From positions 682,001 to 746,000 of the forward strand of contig CAWIMY010000003.1 of assembly GCA_963837355.1 (NCBI GenBank): 64,000 nt of DNA, in the 5' to 3' direction. Source of the DNA: Aureispira sp963837355 (lineage in GTDB: Bacteria > Bacteroidota > Bacteroidia > Chitinophagales > Saprospiraceae). The notes under the pieces are model-generated. The model did not search any database, was not told the origin of the DNA, and saw only the letters and a list, made by a program, of their open reading frames with translations. Both the position numbers and the translations under genes were made by a program. Shown piece after piece: positions 41,974 to 50,570 of this stretch (position 1 is the stretch's first letter; the number at the start of each line of letters is the position of its first letter).

Positions 41974-44900
41974 TCACTCTTGTATATTAATCCAGTCTAG
42001 TAATTCCGCTTTGAGCGCTTCGTAATCTTCTAGCGTCAGTCCATATTGTTTGAGGTACTGAAAATCCTGCTCCATCCCGCTCCAAAACTCCAATTTCGAG
42101 TCAAACGCCGCCCACGACTGTTGGTAATGCTCCAAGGCCTTGGTTTGCTGCTGTTGCACCAGTTGGCAATGCCCCAAATTGCGGTGCGCAAAGTCGGTCA
42201 AGCCCAATTCCAAGGCCCGCTCCAAGTAATCCGTTGCTTTTTCCAGCTCCCCCGTCGTTAGGTACAAATACCCAATGTTGTTGTTGTAGGTTTCGTGGTC
42301 GCGGTCGCGGCCCAAGCCGCGTTGGTAGGTCTGCACCGCCAAGTCCGTTTGTCCATTTTCATAATAAACGACCCCTAAATTATTCAGCGCTCTTGCATTG
42401 TAGGAGTTGCGTTCTAGGCAGGCTTTGTAGGCGGCAATGGCGGCGGCATAGTCGCCCAATTGGCTATACAAATTACCTAAACGGAAATACGCGTAATCAT
42501 TTTCGGGGTCAATGGCCAAGCTTTTTTGGTAATACTCTAGTGCAATATGTAGAGAACCCTTGCTGCTGTAGACATTGCCTATCAACACCAACGCATCGCT
42601 GTTTTCGGGCTCTATCTTCAAGGCTTTTTCGTAGCTGTTGAGGGCTTTTCCCCATTTTTGGGTTTGTTGGTACAGACGGCCGAGTTCGATGTGTGGCTCT
42701 GTTTGATCGGGCTTCTCTTGGACGTTCTTTTTGAGCAGCGCCGTGGCTTCTTTTTCGTTGATTTGAATGGCTTGGATTAGGGCAGTTTGCGCGGCGTCCC
42801 ATTCGTGGAGTTGGCGGTGTAGGCGCGAGGCTTTGAGGTGCCATTGGGTGTTGTGGGATTCTAAGTGGATTAAATCTTGGAGGATGGTTTGGGCTTTTTT
42901 GGGTTGGTTTTGGGTTTGGTAGAGGTGTAAGAGGTCTGTTCTGGCTTCTAAATCTTTGGGATTGATTTGAATAGCTTGTTGGTAAGTGTGGATCGCTTGG
43001 TCGAATGCTCCCTTGTTTTTATAAGCGACTCCCATGTTGTAAAATGCCTCATAAAAGTCAGGCTTGATTTCAATAGCTTCTTTGTAGGTGCTGATGGCCT
43101 TGTCGAACTCTCCTTTGTTACCATAAGCCACTCCCATATTATTGAAGGCCTCGTAAAAGTCAGGTTTTACTTCAATAGCTTGTTGATAGGCCTGAATGGC
43201 GTTATCCAACTCCCCTTTGTTTTTATAGGCAATTCCCATGTTATGAAAAGACTCATATTTATCAGGCTTTATAGCAACAACTTGTTGGTAGACTTGAATC
43301 GCTTTGTCGAACTCCCCCTTAGTTTTGTAAGCGATGCCTATGTTGTTGAGTGCTTCGTGATAATTAGGGTTTATTTCAATAACTTGCTGGTAAGCTTGAA
43401 TTGCGCTGTCTAGTTTTCCTTCTTTCTGATAAGCGATTCCCAAATTATAATAGGCATCTTGGAAGTCAGGTTGGAGTTGAATGGCTCGTTGAAAGGCTTG
43501 GATTGCCCTGTTAAAGTTTCCTTTTTCTTGATAAGCGACTCCTAGGTTATTAAATGCTTCATGAAAGTCAGGTTGGAGATTAATGGTTTGTTGATAAGCT
43601 TGAATCGCTTTATCGAATGCTTTTTCATCAGCATAAGCAACGCCCATATTATTAAACGCTTTGTGAAAGTCAGGCTTGACTTCAATAGCTTGTTGATAGG
43701 CTCGAATTGCGTTATCCAACTCTCTCTTATTATAGTAAACGATTCCCAAATTATAATAGGCCTCGTGGTAGTCGGTTTTAATGGTAATGGCCTGTTGGTA
43801 AGCTTGGATGGCTTTATCGGATTCTCCTATTTCCTCTTTTAATCTTCCCAGCTGCATATAAATCTCCACAGCGTGTTCATCCAACTGCAACGCCTTCAAC
43901 AAAACTTCCTCTGCGGCTTTATATTCTTTCTTAACAAAATACTCCTTAAACTCCTCCAAATACAGCTGAATTGTCCCACCAAACTCATCCGACAACTCGC
44001 CTTTCCCTGCCTTCTCATAAGCAAACGCCACCACCTCGCGCGACACGTCCCCGTTCTCCAACCACACTTCTGCCAGCTCTGCATAATACTCCCAAGACTC
44101 GCGATCAATTTGCTGCTCCAACTGGATCTCCCCTTCTTTTGTCAAATCCTCCAAATATTGCGCGATGTTGGCAAACTTCGCGGCAAAGGAACTGCGGTGT
44201 ATGCGCTGGCTGCGCTCCTCAAACAAGAGGTTCTCCCCTGCCGAGTATTGGGGCATGTCCTCCAGCAGCGTCTTTTCTAAATAAAAATCTCTAAAAATAT
44301 CTTTGCTGAAGGCTTCAGGCAATTCGGTTTTCCAATGCTCCATGAGGTAGTGAAAGCCGTCTACAAATTTATTGGCCCACTCCTCAAAATTGGGATTGTT
44401 AACATTGATGCGGGAGAGGACGGGTAAAATATACTTGGTGCGGTATTGATTCTCGTGCTGGGTATAGGGATGGTTGATGATGTTGTCAATGAGGTCGGCA
44501 CAGCCCTTCATGTTTTGGCTGTTGGCGGCCATAATGACCACGTTGGCATCGGGCAAATGCAGGTTGCAAATCCCTGAATAATCATTGATGCCCGTGCGGC
44601 TGTCGATGAGAATGTAGTCGTAATCGAGGGCTTTGAGTTGACCTTTGAGCCATTCGATGTAGACTTGCCCGTCTAAGTCATTGTAAAATTGATGCCAATT
44701 GAAATTGTTGATTCTAAGCGTGTACGTGTCGTCGTAGCGCCCTGCGGGGAGAATATCGACACAGCCTTTGGTGTCTTTCCAGCCCTTGGCGTTCAACACG
44801 TTGATGCGGCTGCTCGCGTCAAAAAAGTGGTAATCACTTTCTTGTACCTGCTCCTTGGTCAAGAGCAAAGCCATGTAGCGCTCCAGCAGCTCCAAGCTGC

Positions 44901-45078
44901 CATCGACTTCTAGGCCGTGGTATTTTTCGTCAAAGTAATAATGCAAGCCTGGTGCTTCAAAATCCCAATCCAAGAGCAATACGCGCTTGTTTTTCTTATG
45001 ACAGAGATAGGCGGCGACGTTGGCACAGAGTTGAGAGCGACCAACGCCCCCTTTGTAAGAGTAAAAGGAAAAGATCAT
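41974..45078 (-). CDS. KGGVGRS-type SIMIBI ATPase fused to a long TPR array
   Basis: I start at the ATG at 45078 (MIFSFYSYKGGVGRS). The TTG at 45090 is less likely. Residues 1-300 are a MinD/ParA-like ATPase in which the Walker A reads KGGVGRS with Arg14 in place of the usual Lys. The signature Lys9 is kept. Walker B is DYILIDSRTG near 155. From about 370 to 1000 come TPR repeats of 34 residues (AIQAYQQAIEVKPDF, EAFNNMGVAY). Nine central units are nearly identical. Such KGGVGR-variant ATPases often occur with effector genes in bacterial conflict systems and may act as nucleotide-controlled sensors. That role is inferred. Confidence 0.88.
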   Translation of the reverse strand: MIFSFYSYKGGVGRSQLCANVAAYLCHKKNKRVLLLDWDFEAPGLHYYFDEKYHGLEVDGSLELLERYMALLLTKEQVQESDYHFFDASSRINVLNAKGWKDTKGCVDILPAGRYDDTYTLRINNFNWHQFYNDLDGQVYIEWLKGQLKALDYDYILIDSRTGINDYSGICNLHLPDANVVIMAANSQNMKGCADLIDNIINHPYTQHENQYRTKYILPVLSRINVNNPNFEEWANKFVDGFHYLMEHWKTELPEAFSKDIFRDFYLEKTLLEDMPQYSAGENLLFEERSQRIHRSSFAAKFANIAQYLEDLTKEGEIQLEQQIDRESWEYYAELAEVWLENGDVSREVVAFAYEKAGKGELSDEFGGTIQLYLEEFKEYFVKKEYKAAEEVLLKALQLDEHAVEIYMQLGRLKEEIGESDKAIQAYQQAITIKTDYHEAYYNLGIVYYNKRELDNAIRAYQQAIEVKPDFHKAFNNMGVAYADEKAFDKAIQAYQQTINLQPDFHEAFNNLGVAYQEKGNFNRAIQAFQRAIQLQPDFQDAYYNLGIAYQKEGKLDSAIQAYQQVIEINPNYHEALNNIGIAYKTKGEFDKAIQVYQQVVAIKPDKYESFHNMGIAYKNKGELDNAIQAYQQAIEVKPDFYEAFNNMGVAYGNKGEFDKAISTYKEAIEIKPDFYEAFYNMGVAYKNKGAFDQAIHTYQQAIQINPKDLEARTDLLHLYQTQNQPKKAQTILQDLIHLESHNTQWHLKASRLHRQLHEWDAAQTALIQAIQINEKEATALLKKNVQEKPDQTEPHIELGRLYQQTQKWGKALNSYEKALKIEPENSDALVLIGNVYSSKGSLHIALEYYQKSLAIDPENDYAYFRLGNLYSQLGDYAAAIAAYKACLERNSYNARALNNLGVVYYENGQTDLAVQTYQRGLGRDRDHETYNNNIGYLYLTTGELEKATDYLERALELGLTDFAHRNLGHCQLVQQQQTKALEHYQQSWAAFDSKLEFWSGMEQDFQYLKQYGLTLEDYEALKAELLDWINIQE
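42960..43860. repeat. Tandem 102-bp repeats encoding near-identical TPR units
   Basis: About nine in-frame units of 102 bp lie in tandem within the ATPase-TPR gene. Each encodes a 34-residue TPR with the consensus AIQAYQQAIEVKPDF followed by EAFNNMGVAY. The DNA similarity between units is high, while flanking TPR units are diverged. This points to recent expansion and possible copy-number variation between strains. Confidence 0.85.
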
Positions 45079-45090
45079 CGTGTAGGGCAA

Positions 45091-45891
45091 TTAAAAGTTC
45101 ATGTTAAAGTCGCGCAAGGGGCTGTCGTTTTGGCTTTGGTTGCGGATGTTGCGGGTCAACCGCTTTAGTAGGCGGTGCAAATCTTGGAGAAAATCTTCTA
45201 GGCTACTGCTGTTGAACAAGCCCATTTCGCAAGGCAAGCCTTGCTCGCGGTGGGCACTCACTGTATTAAAAGCCGCTTGCGCCGTTTTGATCCGCGCTTG
45301 AAAGGCTTGGCGGGTCTGTTCGCAAATAGGCGCAATAAAAGGCGTGTGTTTGCTGTCAAACTTAGTAAAACCAGGGTCTCGACTAGCTTCTAACACCATC
45401 CAATCCAAAATACCAATGACCATTTTTTCTTCTAAATAGTCGTCTAATTGAATGTATTGGCGTTTCTCCCCTCTCCAATAAACAATTTGTAAGGGATAGG
45501 CTTTTTGATACCCCACTAGAATTTCGCCAATGCGATCTGCCTTTCGCTCGGTTACAAAGGGTTTCCAATGGGCTTCTTTTTTATGGTAGCGGTCGTTGGG
45601 CAGGGCTTGTTTTTCTTCTTCGCTGTAGAGTTGTTCCAACTGTGGTAAGGTGCTGGTAAACACGTAGCAATACACGCTAGCTTGAAGCGGAGACTTTTTT
45701 TCTACTTGTTGGTCAATTTCCCTTTTTAGAAGAGTAGCATAGGTTTTCATGTTGGCTGCCTCTCTGTAAATGGTATTTTCGTAGTCGCCTCGGGTGGCGA
45801 TGCCTGCCTTGGATAAGCCCTCCACCGCTGCTTGGTGTCTTTTGGTGGCCTCTTCCAATGCTTTTCTATAGCTGTTTATCATCTCTTCCAT
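45091..45891 (-). CDS. Protein of unknown function encoded with the ATPase-TPR protein
   Basis: A 266-residue soluble protein, first gene of the ATPase-TPR operon, ending 12 bases before its start. The N-terminal 80 residues are helical (YRKALEEATKRHQAAVEGL). The middle has an alpha/beta stretch (GEILVGYQKAYPLQIVYWRG, YIQLDDYLEEKMVIGILDWM), and the C-terminus is basic and helical (FLQDLHRLLKRLTRNIRN). There is no known motif. The tight spacing suggests that it works with the ATPase, for example as its partner or output protein. Confidence 0.65.
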   Translation of the reverse strand: MEEMINSYRKALEEATKRHQAAVEGLSKAGIATRGDYENTIYREAANMKTYATLLKREIDQQVEKKSPLQASVYCYVFTSTLPQLEQLYSEEEKQALPNDRYHKKEAHWKPFVTERKADRIGEILVGYQKAYPLQIVYWRGEKRQYIQLDDYLEEKMVIGILDWMVLEASRDPGFTKFDSKHTPFIAPICEQTRQAFQARIKTAQAAFNTVSAHREQGLPCEMGLFNSSSLEDFLQDLHRLLKRLTRNIRNQSQNDSPLRDFNMNF

Positions 45892-46021
45892 TTCCTACCT
45901 TATTTGTACCCGATTAAGTCCCATTTGTTGCTGTTGGAGCAGCCTCCTTGTATACGGTTGTTGGTGTCTTTTGTTACCAAAAACAACACAATTATTAAGA
46001 TAAAAACAATCCTCTATCCAA

Positions 46022-46062
46022 CAAAAAAAACAGCAGAAAATAGCGGGGCTATTTTCTGCTGT
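46022..46062 (-). terminator. Strong terminator after the gene at 46096
   Basis: ACAGCAGAAAATAGC at 46030-46044 pairs perfectly with GCTATTTTCTGCTGT at 46048-46062 around a three-base loop. On the minus strand eight T residues follow. It separates the 46096 gene from the ATPase-TPR operon. Confidence 0.93.
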
Positions 46063-46095
46063 CGGGGTCATATTGCGTGTTTAAGTAGAATTATC

Positions 46096-46557
46096 TTAGT
46101 GGCGCAATTCCAGTAATTTTAAGGCTTGTTCTTCGTGGTAGACAATTTTTTCGCGCGCTTCGTCGGCCAAATTGTCCTGTTGGGCTTCGGCGGCAAGACC
46201 TTGTTCGTTGTGCTGATCCACAAGGTTTTGTTGACCAATCATGTCATTTAGTGCTTTGAAGTGTTTCATCAACAATTGCGTATCGCCTGCGGACAGGTTA
46301 AAGGCATCCTGTACCAACGCTTTGAACTCCTTGGTCTGGTTCGTTTCTTCGGTAAGGTGCTTGCGAATCAGTTGGATGTCTGCGTCCGTAATTTTACCAC
46401 GGCTAAAATCTTCAATCGTCGCACGATCCGTAAAGGGCACTAGGCTTTTCATGCGATCCATTAGCGGATAAGATAAGACCACATCGGCAATTTTCTTTCC
46501 AAAATTTCCTGCGGCAGCTTTTAGTGTAGATTCTATTAATAGGTCTTCAATTCCCAT
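46096..46557 (-). CDS. Small helical protein of unknown function
   Basis: A 153-residue, almost fully helical protein: GIEDLLIESTLKAAAGNFGK, then KIADVVLSYPLMDRM and TDADIQLIRKHLTEETNQTK, with a last long helix EAREKIVYHEEQALKLLELR. The glycine-containing amphipathic N-terminus could interact with a membrane. There is no signal peptide or enzymatic motif. It is monocistronic, lying between a strong terminator and a 500-base regulatory region. Its position upstream of the ATPase-TPR operon suggests the same system, but that is inference. Confidence 0.6.
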   Translation of the reverse strand: MGIEDLLIESTLKAAAGNFGKKIADVVLSYPLMDRMKSLVPFTDRATIEDFSRGKITDADIQLIRKHLTEETNQTKEFKALVQDAFNLSAGDTQLLMKHFKALNDMIGQQNLVDQHNEQGLAAEAQQDNLADEAREKIVYHEEQALKLLELRH

Positions 46558-47070
46558 AGTTGGTGTTTATAGTGTGTTCAATAAAAAGGGAAGTCGTGCT
46601 TCCAAATACCCTGTAAAAGTTGTCCAAACAACGATAGTCGCTCTTAGCTTACTAAAAAGTTAAGATTTTATTAGAAAAGGCTGTTCTCTATCTTATAACA
46701 GGAAAGCAGGGTAGGCTGTTCAATAGTACGGATAAAAGTCTGTTCTGACAATAGGACGTACGCAAGCGTTGGAGCCTTATTTTCGTTTCTTTTATTACAT
46801 GAAATAGATATTTTAGGTGTCTAATTGTCATAAAATGACCTGTTTTGTTAAAAATACAGCAATAGGGGCAGTAATTATGGACAATTTTAGTTTATAATTT
46901 CCTACTTTGGGGCTATAAATAAAAAGCTTGTTAATGGCTTATCTTATGCGTTGAGCCTACTTTAACCTGCTGTATAGTTAGTCATACAACATGCCTCGGT
47001 TAAGTTGCTGAAGTCCTAATCAGTGGCCTTATTATAAAAAAAGCTGTGGCGTGACAATTCCCTTAAAGTT
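46558..47070. other. Long divergent regulatory region
   Basis: A gap of 513 bases between the minus-strand gene at 46096 and the HTH gene. It is AT-rich. AGTACGGATAAA at 46725-46736 also occurs, in the other orientation, upstream of cassette 2 (38145-38156). GTCAT-AAA-ATGAC at 46827-46839 is a small palindrome that could bind the HTH protein. I see no reading frame or RNA gene. Confidence 0.4.
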
Positions 47071-47493
47071 ATGCAATCTACTGTTTCTGAACGTCTTCGG
47101 GAGTATCTTTTTATATCCAAGAAGAATGTTAAACAACTCGCAGGTGAAATTGATGTTTCGCAAGCGTCTCTCAATAATGTCGTCAACGGCAAAAATTTAC
47201 CGAGTTCTAATTTACTAATTCGCTTGGCGACGACCAAAGGTATTAGCATCAATTGGGTCTTGCTTGGTGAAGGCAGCATGATGCGCGAGGAGGAGGAGCT
47301 GCCCAGCAACAGCCAACACCTTCCATTGGACAAAGTGGAGACTTTTTTATCGCAATTTAGAATTGCCGCGAAAGAGAACAAAGAGGTTTGGACAATGCTC
47401 ATGGAGGAGAAAGACAGTCATTTGGCCTCCAAAGAGCGCTTAATTGAGAGCAAAGAAGCAATTATTACTTTGTTGCGCTCTGTCGCTTCTTAA
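47071..47493 (+). CDS. Cro/C1-type HTH regulator
   Basis: A 140-residue protein. The HTH occupies residues 8-65: RLREYLFISKKNVKQLAGEI, then DVSQASLNNVVNGKNLPSSN, with GISINWVLLGEGSMM after it, the typical end of phage-repressor-like HTH domains. The rest (70-140) is helical and charged (EENKEVWTMLMEEKDSHLAS) and may dimerise. It stands 107 bases upstream of the DUF4157 gene on the same strand. I infer that it controls the neighbouring accessory genes. Confidence 0.85.
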   Translation: MQSTVSERLREYLFISKKNVKQLAGEIDVSQASLNNVVNGKNLPSSNLLIRLATTKGISINWVLLGEGSMMREEEELPSNSQHLPLDKVETFLSQFRIAAKENKEVWTMLMEEKDSHLASKERLIESKEAIITLLRSVAS

Positions 47494-47600
47494 TTAAATT
47501 TACACCAAATATATAAAGCCCTCATTTTATTTCCTTTTGTAACTTAATAGTAGTAATTTGATAACGATCTTCCTTTATCGTTGTCCAATCCTTTATTGTT

Positions 47601-50546
47601 ATGCAAAAACTAAATGAGTCTGATCGTTCCTTAGAAAACCAAAGGAATACCCTTGCCCCTGTTTCGCAAGAGCAAGTATCAACGGCTATGGCTGCCGATG
47701 TCAGTGAGCGCCAACAACAAGAGCAAGGGCTAAAGGAAAATATTTATAATAGCCCTAAGCAGCAAGAAGACGAAACACAGAAACAACGCTTACAAACAGC
47801 TCCCCCACCCCTTCTTAACCGCACCAACATTCCCGATGCCCTCAAAAAACGCCTTGAACAAGAATCGGGCTTTTCCCTAGATGCGGTTCGGGTCTTCTAC
47901 AATTCGGCGAAACCCGAAAAGTACAACGCCAAGGCATATACTCAAGGCTATGGCATCTACTTAGCTCCTGGCCACGCGGACGAATTGGAACACGAGTTGA
48001 GGCACATGCTCCAAAAAATGCGGGGCGAAGTGAGCACTACTAAGACCGTAGCGGGGCAGCCCATTAGTGAAGTGCCCCAACAAGAAACCCAAGCCGAAGC
48101 GGGCAACACCGAGCACGCCACTGACCAACAAGAGTTGGAGGAAGGAAAAGTCAATACCCAAGCTATACAACGCGCCCGAAAAAACAAGAACGACTTGCTA
48201 GATTTGACGGTTCAGCAGTTTGACCAGCACCGCAAGGCGGAGCAAATGGACTGGGCCAATGATCCTGCCTTTACCGAAACGGAGAGAAATGTAATTTGGG
48301 GAGTTATTGATTGGGGCACGGGTGCACTAGGCAGCTTGACGCTCCGTACCCTCGTCAACAAAGTAACAGCTAAAGCCGAAAACTTGACCTATATAAAAGA
48401 CTACTGTCAAGCGGCGCAAGACGGAACACTGGGTGGCGCACCCACCGTGCGCGTAGCAGTCGCTAATAATATTAATACGATTCTTACTAAAGGAGAATGG
48501 TTAGCCAAACTCAACGCCGCCATTGGGGGCGAAATGGTGCGAGCGACAATGCCCGACAAGGTTCTTGATTTGCTCTTGTCAGACTTAGCGGTAGTGCAGG
48601 CTTTTGTAGACTATTACACTATCCAAAAGCCTATTCTAGAAACCTCTACGGGCGAGGAAGCTAAGGCCTTCTATACCTTAGTCAAAACAGAAGGGGCTAA
48701 GATTGCTGATTATACAGGGTCTTTAACCGCAATTAGAAACTACCATAAGTTTGAGAAAGCTTCGTTGGATAAACTCAAAGGAGATTTAGGGAAAAAAAAT
48801 AAGCCGCTGACGCTCGTCTTAATTTCCTTGTTTGATCATAATGGCGCATTCATTCGCGATAAGGATTTTAACATGGCGATACAAAACCCCAATACCAATG
48901 CTTTTGCCATTGAGGGGACTGATGTGGCCGCTATTCGGAATTTAACGGCTACTGGGTTGGATCAAATAGCCAAAGACCACGGTATGGGCGGCAAGATCAC
49001 ACAAATGATGGTAGCGGGACACGGCAATTCCAAACTAATGGATATGTCTGGAAATGAGACCTCCACCAAAAAAGACGCTGATACAGGGGAGTATACCACT
49101 AAAGAAGACGGGGCGGCTCCTATCTCCTTTCACAGCCCTAGTTTTGATACTTTTTGGTCAAACTTTTTCCAAGCTGCCCTGAAAAACATGGATACCAAAG
49201 GGGGGTTAAATCCAGTCATCTTACTCAATGCTTGTTTAACCTCCTCTAATCAAATTGACTACAAAAAATTGAAGACGGAGTTGATTAAAACAGGGCTGGA
49301 TTTGGATGCTGTTGGCGTTGACCCTACTACCACCGTCAATCAAACGGCTATTCGTAAAGCTATTGTCGACCAGTTCAAGACGGAGGGAAGTTTGGTAAGT
49401 ATCTTGCAAAATAAAGCAGGCGCCAAAGCAAACATTGTTGGTGCACAAGCTTCTATTTCTTCTAGTACCACGGATTTAGTGAACCAAGCTACAGGGGAGT
49501 TAGAAATTATTGCTTTGACAGACCCTAAAGTAGCAGGTTCTAAAATGGAATACTTGTATGAAGGCATAGAGCCGACAGGCGCTTTAAAAGCGGTGATCGA
49601 ATCTTGGGCACAAGACGATACCAAATGCTTTGCCGAAATGGAACGTCGCCTCAAAGACCGCCCCGCCAACTCTGCGGATGAGATTATCATACAACTATTG
49701 TATAGAACCATCTTAGCCCAACACAAAAATGATATTTTGAAGGCTAATAAATTTGTCAACACAGCTGGAACCTTGCACGGTATTGCCAGAGGTGGAGCCG
49801 AATGCCGCCCCAAGGCGCTAACAGAGGATACTATTATACAGAACAATAAAGAAGCCTTTTATACTTTATTGTTTCCCAAACTAACGAAGGACACCACACA
49901 GTTGGTTATTTTACAAGATTGGGCGCGCTCCAATCCTGCGAAAGAAAAACCTTTAGTGGATTTACTGGGAGATAAGTTTAACCGAACTTCGGCTAGCAAA
50001 TTATTAGATTTCTCTGTTATAAAGAACAAGCTAGACGCTCTTTTAAACGGTGCAGGTAGCTTAGAAGGTCGGGTATTACTCGCTTTAATTGGGCACACCG
50101 TTGCCAACAACAAAAAATGTACAGACTTTTTGAAACTTCAAGTAGACGCTGATAAAAAGTTATTGTTGCCTGTCAAAAATGCTTTGGTAGGGTATAGCGA
50201 AGATAAACTACGTTCCAGTCTAGGTTTGCCTGTTGAACAAGCGTTAGCGGCTCCCGTTGGGGCAGCCAAAGCCTTACCTACCAAAAATGTCGATATTGTT
50301 AGCAACGATCATTACGTTGCGGCGATGCGCACCACGGTTAAAAAATCTAATTCAGGGTTATTATCGTCGGCACACGTCTACGAAAAGCCCGATACTGGAG
50401 CAACAAAACTACAGTCCGCGTTTTTTAATAAGGATTTTGAAATTGTAGGAGAACTCAAAAACATTGCCGACGATACGTCTATTGGTTGGTACTTAGTTAA
50501 ATCTGAGAAAGGACAAGTAGGATATATGGAAATAACTGACTTCTAA
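47601..50546 (+). CDS. DUF4157 protein with a clan-CD-like protease domain, candidate injection-system effector
   Basis: A 981-residue protein. Residues 70-142 form a DUF4157 domain: IPDALKKRLEQESGF, then LDAVRVFYNSAKPEK and HADELEHELRHMLQ with an HExxH site (His131, Glu132, His135). This domain marks many cargo proteins of extracellular contractile injection systems. Residues about 410-560 resemble clan CD cysteine proteases: MMVAGHGNSKLMDMSG (His474) and PVILLNACLTSSN (Cys545). The C-terminal 80 residues look like an SH3-type domain (SAHVYEKPDTGATKLQSAFF, WYLVKSEKGQVGYMEI). No signal peptide is present. The next gene starts 24 bases downstream. Protease self-processing or target cleavage is inferred. 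Confidence 0.8.
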   Translation: MQKLNESDRSLENQRNTLAPVSQEQVSTAMAADVSERQQQEQGLKENIYNSPKQQEDETQKQRLQTAPPPLLNRTNIPDALKKRLEQESGFSLDAVRVFYNSAKPEKYNAKAYTQGYGIYLAPGHADELEHELRHMLQKMRGEVSTTKTVAGQPISEVPQQETQAEAGNTEHATDQQELEEGKVNTQAIQRARKNKNDLLDLTVQQFDQHRKAEQMDWANDPAFTETERNVIWGVIDWGTGALGSLTLRTLVNKVTAKAENLTYIKDYCQAAQDGTLGGAPTVRVAVANNINTILTKGEWLAKLNAAIGGEMVRATMPDKVLDLLLSDLAVVQAFVDYYTIQKPILETSTGEEAKAFYTLVKTEGAKIADYTGSLTAIRNYHKFEKASLDKLKGDLGKKNKPLTLVLISLFDHNGAFIRDKDFNMAIQNPNTNAFAIEGTDVAAIRNLTATGLDQIAKDHGMGGKITQMMVAGHGNSKLMDMSGNETSTKKDADTGEYTTKEDGAAPISFHSPSFDTFWSNFFQAALKNMDTKGGLNPVILLNACLTSSNQIDYKKLKTELIKTGLDLDAVGVDPTTTVNQTAIRKAIVDQFKTEGSLVSILQNKAGAKANIVGAQASISSSTTDLVNQATGELEIIALTDPKVAGSKMEYLYEGIEPTGALKAVIESWAQDDTKCFAEMERRLKDRPANSADEIIIQLLYRTILAQHKNDILKANKFVNTAGTLHGIARGGAECRPKALTEDTIIQNNKEAFYTLLFPKLTKDTTQLVILQDWARSNPAKEKPLVDLLGDKFNRTSASKLLDFSVIKNKLDALLNGAGSLEGRVLLALIGHTVANNKKCTDFLKLQVDADKKLLLPVKNALVGYSEDKLRSSLGLPVEQALAAPVGAAKALPTKNVDIVSNDHYVAAMRTTVKKSNSGLLSSAHVYEKPDTGATKLQSAFFNKDFEIVGELKNIADDTSIGWYLVKSEKGQVGYMEITDF

Positions 50547-50570
50547 CCCTCGCTCAATTCGGTGATTATT

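Noticed and set aside
42967..43842. Two repetitive plus-strand frames (148 and 93 codons) opposite the TPR array
   Set aside because: They mirror the 102-bp repeat of the real TPR gene. Their periodicity comes from the antisense strand.
42960..43860. Regular repeats considered as a CRISPR array
   Set aside because: The units are 102 bp with no unique spacers and stay in frame with 34-residue TPRs, so they are coding repeats.
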